A stretch of 64,000 bases of DNA from Corynebacterium cystitidis (GCF_900187295.1 NZ_LT906473.1:620001-684000); one strand, 5' to 3'; numbered from the stretch's first letter, positions 53,999 through 63,079 are shown. Program-made: numbers and translations. The notes: generated from the sequence alone by a model not told the origin.

Positions 53999-54259
53999 TT
54001 AATCCTTTCGGTAGATTTCGGTTGACATCGGTGTGAACTCGGTGCGAGAAAACACAGCCTCGACGGGGAGCTGGAAAACATCGCAGATTCGGAATGCGAG
54101 ATCAAGGCTGGGGTAGTGATCACCACGCTCAAGCGCGCCAATGGTTTGAGGGTTGACATCAACCGCCTCAGCAAGTTGTACGCGCGACATGTCCCTTTCC
54201 ACGCGCAAAACACGAATCCGGTTATAAATAGGATCAACTGGCTTCTTCTTTGGGGACAT
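53999..54259 (-). CDS. XRE-type HTH transcriptional regulator
   Basis: An 86-residue Cro/CI-type protein: RIRVLRVERDMSRVQLAEAV, then DVNPQTIGALERGDHYPSLD, with the recognition helix around NPQTIGALE. Start ATG 54259 (MSPKKKPVDPI). It is followed at once by a membrane-protein frame in the same frame. A TTGACA element lies 30 bases upstream (54290-54295, minus strand). Confidence 0.85.
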   Translation of the reverse strand: MSPKKKPVDPIYNRIRVLRVERDMSRVQLAEAVDVNPQTIGALERGDHYPSLDLAFRICDVFQLPVEAVFSRTEFTPMSTEIYRKD

Positions 54260-54267
54260 GCTTGAAA

Positions 54268-54295
54268 GTATTGTATAAACGCAATAATCTGTCAA
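54268..54295 (-). promoter_or_regulatory. Candidate promoter of the HTH/membrane gene pair
   Basis: TTGACA (54295-54290) is followed 14-16 bases on by TACAAT/AATACT (54275-54268), 10-15 bases before the ATG. The spacing is shorter than the ideal 17, so strength is uncertain; a short leader is implied. Confidence 0.35.
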
Positions 54296-54450
54296 GGTTT
54301 CCGATGACGAAACTTGAAGGGCAAGTGTCGGTGGAACGGCCCGGGATAGGCGTTGAGGAAGCAGGCGGATAACGGCCGAACCGGAAGTAAGCAGGGGTAG
54401 AAAAAGAAAGAGCCTTCCCCGCGGCTGCCATTTGGTGCCACAATGGAGTT

Positions 54451-54879
54451 ATGGCTACTAATGAAGAAATTATCCGGAACCTGACAGAGGAAGAGTCCCT
54501 CGAACTCATGGCTGGCCAGACGTTTGGGCGCCTAGTGGTTCAGCTCAAAAATGATGTTGATATCTTCCCGGTAAACTTTGCGGTCCATGACGGCAAGATC
54601 TACTTCCGCACTGCCGAAGGAACCAAACTATTCGGCGCTGCTCGCGCCGACGATCTCATCCTCGAAGCAGACCACGTTGATCAGGACGCCAGTGTGGCGT
54701 GGTCGGTCGTTGTGAGGGGGCCGTCGCGGATTCTGACCAAAGCCGATGAAATCCTCGAGGCTGAAGAATACGGCGTCAAGCCTTGGATCCCAACACTAAA
54801 ATACAACTTCGTGGAAATCACCCCGCGCACAATCTCCGGCCGCGAATTCCAGCTCGGTGAGGAACCAGAGCGCTACTAA
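54451..54879 (+). CDS. Pyridoxamine 5'-phosphate oxidase-fold protein
   Basis: A 142-residue split-barrel protein. The N-terminal ESLELMAGQTFGRLVVQLKN and DIFPVNFAVHDGKIYFRTAE are typical of the small flavin/F420-binding oxidases, with the T-E-G-T segment after the third strand. ATG 54451 has GGAG in front. The cofactor and substrate cannot be told. It stands alone, convergent to nothing for 360 bases. Confidence 0.85.
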   Translation: MATNEEIIRNLTEEESLELMAGQTFGRLVVQLKNDVDIFPVNFAVHDGKIYFRTAEGTKLFGAARADDLILEADHVDQDASVAWSVVVRGPSRILTKADEILEAEEYGVKPWIPTLKYNFVEITPRTISGREFQLGEEPERY

Positions 54880-55242
54880 AGCCTGAACGCTTTTACCCGA
54901 GCGCTTTAAAACGTCAGACGGTTACTGAAACCTGCTTGGCCACAGAAGTGTGATCGGTGGGTGCAGTGGTCGTCGATAAGCGATAAGGGCAGGCGACAAT
55001 GGGCCCATAACCTCCGGGCAGGAAGTCTAGGGCCGCTCTATGCTGGGGCATCCCTGGGGTCGCCGTACCCACGAAACTACTTCTCGCTCAATCTTCAGAT
55101 TCCCCAACCACAGGTCAGGAGATTTGAAACCTGCCTTAGATCCAAACTGTGTAGCGCATTTCATAGGGACATTGTGGGCTGGGAATTTGCTATGTAAGTG
55201 TCTTGGATTTCTCACTCAGCGGGTAAGTATGGAGGCCAGAAG
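54880..55242. other. Intergenic stretch without genes
   Basis: No frame here has a start, ribosome site and balanced composition. It contains one exact copy of the over-represented 12-mer TCGTCGATAAGC (54970-54981). It marks the border between the core region and the mobile flank. Confidence 0.6.
54970..54981 (+). repeat. Copy of the 12-mer TCGTCGATAAGC in an intergenic site
   Basis: The one exact copy I see in clearly non-coding DNA (followed by GATAAG, a partial repeat). Other exact copies are listed in the findings, mostly within genes. Confidence 0.8.
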
Positions 55243-56142
55243 TCATGCTTTATGCGGGTTGGTGATCCCGCGTAGGTAGGAGTTGTTTACCCGCGCAACC
55301 TCGAAAAACTCATCCAGAAAACTCGTCTGAATGTTTGCCCTCGCTAAATAGTTATCCATTGCAACGATGACTGCGAATACTGAGTTCGGTTCATACTGAC
55401 CTCCTAAGGCCCTCTTAGCCTTCTTTCTGACCTTTGGCAGCACTGACGGTTGATCTGTCGTCGAGATATTCCATAATCGCGAATAGTGGGCACACCTATT
55501 TCTAAGGTGCGCGAAAGCCCTTAGCTGTTTAGAAAGATCTTGATTGTTTGCGTTGAGAATCGAGCAACAAGACTTGTAAACCCGCATGTCGTCGTCGCGG
55601 TAAGTGACCGCTTTAGATAGCGTTCCAAATGAGAACGTTTCGACGGCCGCCCATACCGGAACGTTATTTGCCCAGCTGGCTCCGGTTTCGCCCTCACTCC
55701 GATGCCTCAGGATGAAGGGCTCCTTAGAACGCTCCAGCTCCGATAGGATGATGTCCTCCGTCGGCGTTTCGTTTGGGCGCGGAGGTTGCGAGTAGGCCCC
55801 AACTTCTAGATAGGCTGCGTACGGAGTGTGAATTTCGGCCTCACTGTGTGCAAACGCAGTTCTCGCTGATATTTCAATTTTTTGTAAGCCGTCGAGGATT
55901 AAAGTTCGCAGTTGTGCATCGAGCTCGTATATCTCTCTGATTTCGGAGAAAGTAGTTCCACTGCGAAAATTTTCGTCACCCTTCGACGGAGCAACCTGGA
56001 AGTATCGCATATAGCCAGAGAACCGATAATAGCTGTTCTGACGCAAAAAACCTTCGGGCTCGTCTGATTCGACAATGCTGAGGCCACGTTCATCGACAAT
56101 CCCGATTTGGCGCTCAAACGATGCAAACTCTTTGCGGGTCAA
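55243..56142 (-). CDS. Abi-family (AbiD/F) protein with a HEPN motif
   Basis: A 299-residue protein of the Abi_2 family: RQNSYYRFSGYMRYFQ near residue 35, LDAQLRTLILDGLQKIEIS near 85, VPVWAAVETFSFGTLSKAV near 180, and the HEPN RNase-like motif LRNRCAHYSRLWN (R-x4-H) near 225. AbiD/F proteins cause abortive infection in lactococci; HEPN domains usually cut RNA. The start is TTG 56142, seven bases after GGAGGA; an ATG further up at 56196 lacks a ribosome site. No antitoxin gene is seen beside it. Confidence 0.8.
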   Translation of the reverse strand: MTRKEFASFERQIGIVDERGLSIVESDEPEGFLRQNSYYRFSGYMRYFQVAPSKGDENFRSGTTFSEIREIYELDAQLRTLILDGLQKIEISARTAFAHSEAEIHTPYAAYLEVGAYSQPPRPNETPTEDIILSELERSKEPFILRHRSEGETGASWANNVPVWAAVETFSFGTLSKAVTYRDDDMRVYKSCCSILNANNQDLSKQLRAFAHLRNRCAHYSRLWNISTTDQPSVLPKVRKKAKRALGGQYEPNSVFAVIVAMDNYLARANIQTSFLDEFFEVARVNNSYLRGITNPHKA

Positions 56143-56744
56143 TGCCGAATCCTCCACTCGCCACACGAAAAAGCCCCCCTCGCATTTGAGCTGCAAAGCA
56201 TAGGCTTGGAGGGGGTATCTCTTGATACTGAGTGTACACGGCTTGAGCTAAAAGGGGTAATTGGGGTTGTCGTAAATTGTGGATATGAAACACCAGCTAT
56301 CAGGCACTCGTGCCTGTGGCGTTGAGCGCTGAGACGGGTATGGTTGTGATCCTTGTCTGTACTGACAACCTTTTCGAAGACCTCACTGGTGTTAGCGGCG
56401 GTGCCAATGGCCGTGTTAGTTGCCGGGTCCTTTAAGTCCACTACCTTTAACATTCCCAGTCTGGCACCCGAGGCTGGCTCGATACGGACGAAAATAAAAA
56501 TCGTTTGCATGTTGCGCCATCCCAGCTTCAGCTTCCCAGTCGTCGAGGTTGAAACGGGGCTTTGCCACCATCGCTTACGAATGTGCCCGTCCAGACGTGG
56601 GTAAGGGGGGCGAAGCCTTGGCCATTGAAATCATTGCTGGTCTGCTGTCATTGATTATCACCCGCCTGCAACGCCTCCGGATCTTCACCCCACCACCACA
56701 TTCCACAACACACGGCGTACCCGGACGACACCCCCCACGGCCGG
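56143..56744. other. Non-coding stretch upstream of the Abi gene
   Basis: No convincing gene in any frame; the longest frames have unbalanced, Arg/Ser/Pro-rich composition. It probably represents decayed mobile-element DNA, since an istB fragment follows. Confidence 0.5.
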
Positions 56745-56748
56745 GCCC

Positions 56749-56866
56749 CACCGCCGCCGCAGCAATGATAGAGAGACTCGTCCACCACGCAGAAATATTC
56801 ACACACAAGTGAACCAGCTACCGAATCGCGGGCAAGGAAGACATACTTCCATCAGTAGCCACCTAA
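56749..56866 (+). pseudogene. istB (IS21-family ATPase) C-terminal remnant
   Basis: AAAAMIERLVHHAEIFTHK, then TGA (56810-56812), then TSYRIAGKEDILPSVAT and TAA. IstB proteins end AMxxRLxHHAxxxxxxGxSYR, so the TGA replaces the usual Gly codon and only the last 35 residues survive. Just beyond, a repeat-like pair AATGGGCTAATTTTCAA and TGAAAATGGGCTATTT (56897-56936) fits the terminal repeats of IS21 elements. Confidence 0.6.
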
Positions 56867-56939
56867 CGAAGCGAGTACGTAAACTAACAACACAAGAATG
56901 GGCTAATTTTCAACCGCTGAAAATGGGCTATTTGCAGAC

Positions 56940-57404
56940 CGTCGCTGACACCCCTGGCGTTATCCCACACAATCGTGATCTTTTTGCCTGCGTATCAGCG
57001 GGTTATCTCCCTTAGCACTGGAATAATATTGTCCGTGTCCTGCCAGGCCATGGCGACTACATCAACATCACCAGTTTTGGTGTTTAAAAACCCACAACAC
57101 GATTGTGCCCGACGGGTGCGATCCACCCTGATCACAGCAGCAGCCCCGGGACGGATCCAGCCTTGACGGATGACGGGTAGATAAACCGCAGCCCAGTATG
57201 TTTGAGCAGCAGGTGAAATGTTGAGTCTGATTCGTAGATCACCCCGAAGGTTGATGATATCCATTTACGCACTGCTGGTACTGTCCACAACGCATGAGGT
57301 AATCCCTGCTGACTTGGTGGGGAAGGCAGGCCCTGATCTATGTGTTGGCGCTGCTGGTGAGTCAGTGTACTGGCGTTGGTGTTTCCACAGTGGTGGGAAA
57401 ACAT
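56940..57404 (-). pseudogene. IS630-type transposase remnant, frameshifted
   Basis: On the minus strand the winged-helix start LPHALWTVPAVRKWISSTFG, then ESDSTFHLLLKHTGL is read in one frame. The DDE part (RRAQSCCGFLNTKTGDVDVV, then MAWQDTDNIIPVLREITR) follows in another frame, a TGA interrupts at about 56993, and YAGKKITIVWDNA continues in frame. This is the order of IS630-family transposases. At least one frameshift and one stop inactivate it; its N-terminal region would extend into the neighbouring transposase. Confidence 0.65.
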
Positions 57405-57427
57405 ACTGGCTATCGGGATACGGTTAA

Positions 57428-59182
57428 ATGGACCTGCCCACCGAAGGCCCAGTCAGCTTAGAAATGGTTGAACTGGCTGCGCGTATCGTGGACACCTCCG
57501 GCGCACTGGAGATGCTTGCCGACTGGGACAAAGTAGATAACCCCACTCGCTACCGAGGAGGGCGAAAGCCATACATTCAGCCGCGCGGCGCCTTAATCCT
57601 CTTGGTTCTTGTTGGCCTGCTCGGCAAGCCACTCTATGTCAGTGAAGCGGCCGAGATCTTGCGCTTTCGTCTGCCAGGCAAGGCCTGGCAGGAGATCGGG
57701 TTGAACCTTTCCCACTTCGATGACCGTCAGAATGTCCAGTGTTAGTTCCGGCTGTGGCGCACTATCAAACACACCATTCGCCGGGTTATTGACCCTTACC
57801 CCGAGACCCCACATCACGGGCGGTTGACGCCGGAGAAATACGAGGAGCTTCGGGCCACTCGCGACCCTACCTTCATTGGTCAGCGTAAGAAGCGCGCTGC
57901 CTTACTCTCCTCGGCGTTCGCGCTCGCATCTGCGCGACTGATTGGCGACGACACTCTCACCAACTCCAAGGGAGATATGGCTATTGACGGCACCATGTTC
58001 CCGGTCACCGGCTACGGCTCTTTCGAGGGTCAGAAGCGAGTGCCTTCGACGCCTGACGCTGGCCACTATGTGCGTGAGGGCAACCACAACCCTAAAGACA
58101 ATCCCCGGGCCAAGAAGTACGCTTGGGGCTTTGAGGCGACTTTCACGGTCACTAGCGGCGGTGAGTTCGGTGTCTCCGTCCCTCATTTGATTACTGGCTG
58201 TTCTATCGACAAGCCAGGCCACCGCATAGGGCTTAACGCCCGGCAGGCACTCGCTATCTATGAAGCTACCGGCCTGCCGCGCCGCTACATGTCAGGGGAC
58301 ATGGCCTACTCGCCCGGTGCAGCAGTAGACAACTACCAAAGGCCTATGCGTGCTGCCGGGTGGAAGCTGACTGGTGATATTCCCAACCGAGAAGAGTCAC
58401 GGGGTATTCAAGGCGAGTACGAGGGTGTGGTCGTCGTTGATGGTCAGGCCTACTGCCCGTCAATTAAGACTATGCCCCAGCTTCTTGACCCGCGCAGCGT
58501 GCTAGAAGCAGGCGAGATCACCCAGGAGCAATTCGAGACGTTTATTGCCCAGCGTGAGGCCTTACGCCTGCGCACCAAGCAGATCAACAAAGACGGTTCG
58601 GTACGCTTTTCGTGCCCGGCGCTTGAAGGAAAGGTGAGCTGTCCGGTACGCAAGGCCGACAAACAGGCGCGTCTTTCTGCTGTTAAGAAGGCACGGTCTG
58701 GCCGTGTTCCGCTGCCGCTGACTGTAAAGCAGACGCCAGCGAAGGCCCAGCAGGGCGGAATCTGTACCAAGAAGTCGGTGACCGTCCCGCTCTACATAGA
58801 CAAAGGCGGAAAAGACAACCTGAACAAACATCTCCACCAAGGCCCGCCGGTTTACACCGACCAGTGGCACGACGTTTACAAGCGAGGTCGTGCTGCTGTG
58901 GAAGCCCGTAATGCCAGTGCCAAGCATGACGTTGCCTTAGGTATGGGCGACCGTGCCAAGCGGGGTATGCGTGGTTTTGACGGTTTCGCAGTGTTGCTCA
59001 CCGTCCTTGTCGCGGCGTCGAATGCGTTGCGTGTTATTGGGTACCTGAAGCGTGGACGTGACGGCGACCTTGCACCCACCTCACCGGGCGGTGGTAGGCC
59101 ACGCAAGAAGCGGGCGAAGGACAATGTGATTGGCGCTGCATGGAGTAACGCACCACCCGAAGAAGATCAACAAGCCGCCTAG
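57428..59182 (+). pseudogene. DDE-type transposase interrupted by one in-frame TAG
   Basis: Two frames, 57428-57745 and 57746-59182, are in the same phase, separated only by TAG at 57743-57745. Joined, they make a 584-codon transposase: helical N-terminus (LVLVGLLGKPLYVSEAAEIL), DDE core AIDGTMFPVTGYGSFEGQKR, SGDMAYSPGAAVDNYQRPMR with another Asp, and a basic C-terminus (RKKRAKD). Family not certain; similar in layout to IS1182/IS4-like. Everything outside the TAG is open, so this is either a very recent loss, a readthrough gene, or a base-call error. Confidence 0.7.
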
Positions 59183-59668
59183 GCCACGAGACCATACAGG
59201 TCCGTGGTCTGCACCTCGTGGGTATGAGCTAAAACGGCTGTTTTTCAACACCAAAGAACCACAAAAATTCACCCTAAAAGACCGAAAACCGGCCTGGCAG
59301 AACCTCCGCGCTGGAAGAATTTAGCAGACCGGCCCTCTAATCTAGTTTCGTAAATCTCCCCAGGTCAGAAGCATAAAAGTCCCAGCCCGGGACATTCACG
59401 AATCTCATTGACCAGCATGAAGCACACCCCTAGGGTAGCCCGTTCCCGCAAAACCTCCCCTGTTTTTCCCGCCGGATTCCGAACCAGCAGGTCAGGTCAT
59501 ATGAATCCAGGAGCGACGACCAGGGCCCAGGAAGACAGAGCAGTAGCGTAGGGGTTCGGCGTGACAGGACAGCTCGCCCCGTGGTGGCATACAAGAAGAA
59601 ACCCGGCCCAGTGAGGTAACTGGGCCGGGTTTTATTGTGTCCCGGGTGGCACCGGAGGAGATTTGTGC
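59183..59668. other. Intergenic stretch after the transposase
   Basis: No gene. It probably contains the right end of the insertion element; I found no clear terminal inverted repeat matching the left side. A strong terminator lies near its end. Confidence 0.5.
59599..59634 (+). terminator. Strong hairpin terminator
   Basis: AAACCCGGCCCAGT-GAGGTA-ACTGGGCCGGGTTT with a following TATTGTG: 14 perfect pairs and a T-run. It can end transcripts from the left; on the minus strand it lies beyond the stop of the 74-residue gene. Confidence 0.85.
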
Positions 59669-59893
59669 CTAGTGCTCAAGCTTTTGCCACATGACGCTAT
59701 AGCAAGTGCAGCCCTCGCCAATCGCATTCAGTTTACGGGTAACTTCAAGTGCTGTTGCCTGATACCCAAAAGAGGAGAGCATCTCGCCTGACGAGTCGCG
59801 GACCTCATAGCGGTAGGCAAACCGGGGCATAGTTCCGTTGCGACCGCTAGCGTCGTCGATGACGGCGTCCTCGCCAGGGTAGTGGGCACTCAC
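59669..59893 (-). CDS. Small protein of unknown function, 74 residues
   Basis: MSAHYPGEDAVIDDASGRNG, then RYEVRDSSGEMLSSFGYQAT. Its ATG overlaps the stop of the upstream gene (ATGA), so both are real and coupled. Beta-strand rich with GCTCYS at the end; no family recognised. It lies in accessory DNA between a transposase and the restriction system. Confidence 0.7.
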   Translation of the reverse strand: MSAHYPGEDAVIDDASGRNGTMPRFAYRYEVRDSSGEMLSSFGYQATALEVTRKLNAIGEGCTCYSVMWQKLEH

Positions 59894-60258
59894 CCCGCCC
59901 CTGGCTTCCTCTTCGCTAGGGGCGTCAGGGTCGCCCGCTCACTGTAGCGGTGCGCGTCAGGCGAGAGGTCGTAGGGGTCGACGCGAGCCACGAACGAGAC
60001 CGTGCCGCCATTACTGATGCTGATACGGCCGATGGACTGCAGAAAGAGTGGCACCGAAGATGTGTTGATTTTCCGCCTGCAACCGTCCGGGTCAATGGCC
60101 CAAAGGTATCCGGTGTTGTGGGCGATGATGTGGGCGAGTGCCCTAGCCTGAGAGCTGTCTATGTCGATGTCAATGCGAACCGGAACGGTCGTAGGGTTGG
60201 GTCTTTCCAGGTGTTGTTCAGGGGTTTTATCGTCCCCGTGGCTGTGGTGGGTTGTCAT
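59890..60258 (-). CDS. Protein of unknown function, 122 residues
   Basis: MTTHHSHGDDKTPEQHLERP, then VPVRIDIDIDSSQARALAHI and LAKRKPGAG. A His/Asp-rich start, a beta-alpha middle and a basic end. No signal peptide. It is cotranscribed with the 74-residue gene (four-base overlap). Such two-gene cassettes occur in phage or plasmid-derived islands; role unknown. Confidence 0.7.
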   Translation of the reverse strand: MTTHHSHGDDKTPEQHLERPNPTTVPVRIDIDIDSSQARALAHIIAHNTGYLWAIDPDGCRRKINTSSVPLFLQSIGRISISNGGTVSFVARVDPYDLSPDAHRYSERATLTPLAKRKPGAG

Positions 60259-60322
60259 AGGCCCCGTTGTTGCCTCTGGTGGGTCTGACGCTTAGTTGCT
60301 GGGTACACAGTGGGGGATAGGA

Positions 60323-60745
60323 CTACCAACCATAACAAGGGGCGTCAGCGCTACCCGTAAAGGATTCCCCAGTTAGCTGACGAAAAGAGTGTGCCTTGAG
60401 CGAACAGCTTGCAATTTTCGTGGGGGTGTCCAATTCCTGTTGGGCGCTAATCGTTGTGTGGAATGCCAACAGCGATGTGCCGTGATCTAAATTATCAAGG
60501 ATAAGATCAGCAGCTTCCCCACGAAGAATTCGCGGCAAAGCAAGGGGCAGGAAGCCTGTGTCCACAAGGGTGTGCAACGTTAGCCTGCATGGAATTAATT
60601 TGTGTGCAACAATCGACCTCGACGTCGCCGTTGAGACGGCGGGACGCCCCCGATCCTGCTTGAGCTCCCGCGACGTCCCTACTTCAATTCCTGTTTGAAC
60701 GCTTCCTGCTGGCAGCTCAACATTGATGGCACTGCGATAGAACAT
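60323..60745 (-). CDS. Possible hypothetical protein, 140 residues
   Basis: MFYRSAINVELPAGSVQTGI, then TLVDTGFLPLALPRILRGEA. The residue mix is acceptable, but there is no ribosome site before ATG 60745 and no known family. It occupies the otherwise empty 590-bp gap between the two-gene cassette and the HTH gene. It may be a gene remnant or spurious. Confidence 0.3.
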   Translation of the reverse strand: MFYRSAINVELPAGSVQTGIEVGTSRELKQDRGRPAVSTATSRSIVAHKLIPCRLTLHTLVDTGFLPLALPRILRGEAADLILDNLDHGTSLLAFHTTISAQQELDTPTKIASCSLKAHSFRQLTGESFTGSADAPCYGW

Positions 60746-60836
60746 TCAAAGGTGGCGAGGAGGCAAATCTCTGGACGGAGAGCTTCTGCTTTGTCGCCGT
60801 AGGCATCCGTCTTCCCTTTAACTGCCGAAGTACCGA

Positions 60837-60842
60837 TACTAT
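60837..60842 (+). promoter_or_regulatory. Candidate -10 element of a leaderless transcript for the restriction-system HTH gene
   Basis: TACTAT lies six bases before ATG 60849, so transcription would start at or next to the ATG and the mRNA would have no leader. No ribosome site is visible before this ATG, which agrees. Leaderless mRNAs are common in corynebacteria. Confidence 0.4.
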
Positions 60843-60848
60843 GTAAGA

Positions 60849-61211
60849 ATGTCGGAGATGCAGTCCAGCAAGAGAGGTCGCCGCCGAAGGACCCCTCTCA
60901 AGGAACTCTACCCCGGTTTTCCGTACGTCAATGAGTCCGTGATGGACCCTGAAGCTATAAAAGCACAACGCTTTGCGATTAACCTCGGTGAGACGATTAA
61001 AGAATTTATTGAGCGGGGAGAGTGCTCCAGCCTTCGTGACTTCTCTAGGAAGGTGGGAATTGCCCACAATATGCTCATCAGCTACATGGACGGGTCAGTG
61101 TGGATAGACGGGCATACCCTCGCCAAGCTGGAGACGATGACCGGGCGTCCGCTCTGGGACCCACGGACAGTGCGCCGAAAGTTGCCTCCCCAGAATGAGC
61201 CCGATGGTTAA
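60849..61211 (+). CDS. HTH protein upstream of the restriction-modification genes
   Basis: A 120-residue basic protein. The second half reads LRDFSRKVGIAHNMLISYMD, then HTLAKLETMTGRPLWDPRTV, an XRE-like helix-turn-helix with recognition helix around AHNMLISYM. The first 40 residues are Lys/Arg-rich. Its place 84 bases before the methyltransferase suggests a controller that times restriction after methylation, as C proteins do; I see no classic C-box, so the role is inferred. Confidence 0.7.
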   Translation: MSEMQSSKRGRRRRTPLKELYPGFPYVNESVMDPEAIKAQRFAINLGETIKEFIERGECSSLRDFSRKVGIAHNMLISYMDGSVWIDGHTLAKLETMTGRPLWDPRTVRRKLPPQNEPDG

Positions 61212-61295
61212 TTTTAACTACCACATGTGATAAAGTGACTCCCGGATTCGGCTCCATACGTGTCGGACATGAACTTATCGTAGAGGCGAACAAAG

Positions 61296-62162
61296 ATGAT
61301 CGAACCTGTCTACACCACTGAACACGGAAAGCTGTACCAGGGTGACTGCATCGAATTTATGGAAGGCCAGTCACCTGAGCAGTTTGACGTTATTTTCGCA
61401 GACCCACCGTTCAACCTTAATAAGGAATACGGTAGGAAGGTCAACGACAAGTTGTCGGACGAGGAGTACTTGGAATGGACTTATCGGTGGCTTGACCTGT
61501 GCGTTCCTCTTCTTAGGGAAGGGGGAGCTCTCTGGGTCTACAACCTGCCAAAGTGGAACATCATGTCGGGCGCTCACCTTATGGGCAATGAAGAGCTGAC
61601 CTTCCGTCACCAGGTAGCTGTCTCGATGAAGTCATCCCTGCCAATAAAGAATAAGTTGTATCCTGCTCACTACTCCCTGCTTTATTTCATCAAAGGTAAG
61701 CGTCCAAAGTCGTTTACGAAGGTGCGGACCCCCTATGAGCGCTGTCGTCACTGCGGAGGTTTTATCAAAGACTACGGTGGGCATATCAAAAAGATGAACC
61801 CAGAGGGTGTGAACCTGACAGATGTCTGGACTGACCTTTCACCGGTGCGCCACAAGAAGACTAAGTTCCGGAAAGCAAACGCGTTGCCTGAAAAGATGTT
61901 AGACCGAGTCTTGACGGTATCTGGGTTCGAGGGGGCTACCGTCTTCGACCCATTTGGGGGTTCTGGCACAACGTACGCGGTGGCCGAGCAAAAGCACCTT
62001 AACTGGGTGGGGATCGAACTTGGTGACGTTGAGCCGATTATCGCCAGGCTCCAGGGGGGCAAGGTTGACAATGTTATGCCCAACCTGGGTAGTGCTTCAC
62101 CAGTGAGGGGACAGCGCGGCTTGCTCCCCGAGGGGCAGGAAGACACCGGACGCCTTTTCTAG
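61296..62162 (+). CDS. Type II DNA methyltransferase (beta class, DPPF)
   Basis: A 288-residue SAM-dependent methyltransferase. Motif IV DPPFNLNKEYG lies first (about residue 36) and the SAM-binding motif I DPFGGSGTTYA last (about residue 208): the beta-class order. DPPF points to N6-adenine (N4-cytosine possible). A CRHCG pair in the middle (about residue 150) is typical of a subset paired with restriction enzymes. Its stop overlaps the convergent endonuclease stop by four bases. Confidence 0.9.
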   Translation: MIEPVYTTEHGKLYQGDCIEFMEGQSPEQFDVIFADPPFNLNKEYGRKVNDKLSDEEYLEWTYRWLDLCVPLLREGGALWVYNLPKWNIMSGAHLMGNEELTFRHQVAVSMKSSLPIKNKLYPAHYSLLYFIKGKRPKSFTKVRTPYERCRHCGGFIKDYGGHIKKMNPEGVNLTDVWTDLSPVRHKKTKFRKANALPEKMLDRVLTVSGFEGATVFDPFGGSGTTYAVAEQKHLNWVGIELGDVEPIIARLQGGKVDNVMPNLGSASPVRGQRGLLPEGQEDTGRLF

Positions 62163-62827
62163 TTCCCTTCCTGCGCTTCTCTGGCCCGCTTCTGGGCGAG
62201 TCCGTCCCTTCCTCCCTTGAAGTAGGGGACTTCTGAACTGAGGCCGTCTTGTTCTACAACGACGAACCCGAACAGGAAGGGGTCAGACGAGAGATTCTCT
62301 ACCTTCCTGTAAAGGTCAAAGTAGGGTTCCATCTCGTTTAAGTTTCCGATCCGGTCGGTTAGGTGAAGGTACATGTCTTTACTTGGGAGAACTACTACTC
62401 CGCCACTGGCGTGACCGTCGAGAATGGCCATCAATATGCGATTGGCGGCACGGTGCGACGATGAAATATTCCCCGTCTCCCACTCCACGATAAAAGGTCG
62501 GACTTCTCCCCTAAAGTCGAATACTGCATCACACTTTCCCAAGCCAGGGTGAACGCTTTTCTCAAATTGCCACCCCTGGTCACGAAGATTGTCGATGAAC
62601 CCCTTCTTAATGGGGACGACACCATTAACCGTCACTCCGGCCTGCTTCTTGAGGTCCCTCCCCGTCGCCTGATCCACAGCACGGGGGCGAAGCAGAAATC
62701 TGCCTGTTCCTGGCGGGTTATCATTGGCTTGGATAGCTCTCTCGATCATCTCCCTGACCTGCAAGAACTCGGTAGATTGAGAGTATCCACCTTGGTCTTG
62801 CAAAATCTTCCAATCAACGATCTTCAT
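62159..62827 (-). CDS. Type II restriction endonuclease, BamHI-like fold
   Basis: A 222-residue endonuclease: GKCDAVFDFRGEV provides Asp and IVEWETGNISSSHRAANRIL provides E-x-E, about 14 residues further, a D...E-x-E pattern as in BamHI. The start is ATG 62827 (MKIVDWKILQDQGG) because AAGGAG lies eight bases before it (62836-62841); a longer frame to GTG 62968 lacks support. Length matches the BamHI/BglII group (213-223). The recognition sequence cannot be told. It is convergent with its methyltransferase. Confidence 0.75.
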   Translation of the reverse strand: MKIVDWKILQDQGGYSQSTEFLQVREMIERAIQANDNPPGTGRFLLRPRAVDQATGRDLKKQAGVTVNGVVPIKKGFIDNLRDQGWQFEKSVHPGLGKCDAVFDFRGEVRPFIVEWETGNISSSHRAANRILMAILDGHASGGVVVLPSKDMYLHLTDRIGNLNEMEPYFDLYRKVENLSSDPFLFGFVVVEQDGLSSEVPYFKGGRDGLAQKRAREAQEGN

Positions 62828-63079
62828 CCAAGTGACTCCTTCTGGTTCTCCTGCAACGTTCCAGAGAGGATTGTTCTTGCGAAAAGTGTGCAGCGCGTCC
62901 CTTTTAAGGTATTGGTCATTTCTAACTAACCGAAGCGGGGCCACTGTTTCACCCAGTATTCGAGACACGAGTAGTCCTGAGAGAGGACAGGGATACCACA
63001 GGTTAAGGCTGCGCAGTAGAGTCGGGTTCGAGCAAGCGAGTGGGTTTGCCGAAGTTTCACGATGAAGGGGTGCAGGACT

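Noticed and set aside
61212..61295. C-box (GACT/AGTC) before the methyltransferase
   Set aside because: A GTGACTCC and the palindrome CACATGTG are present, but no paired GACT-AGTC arrangement.
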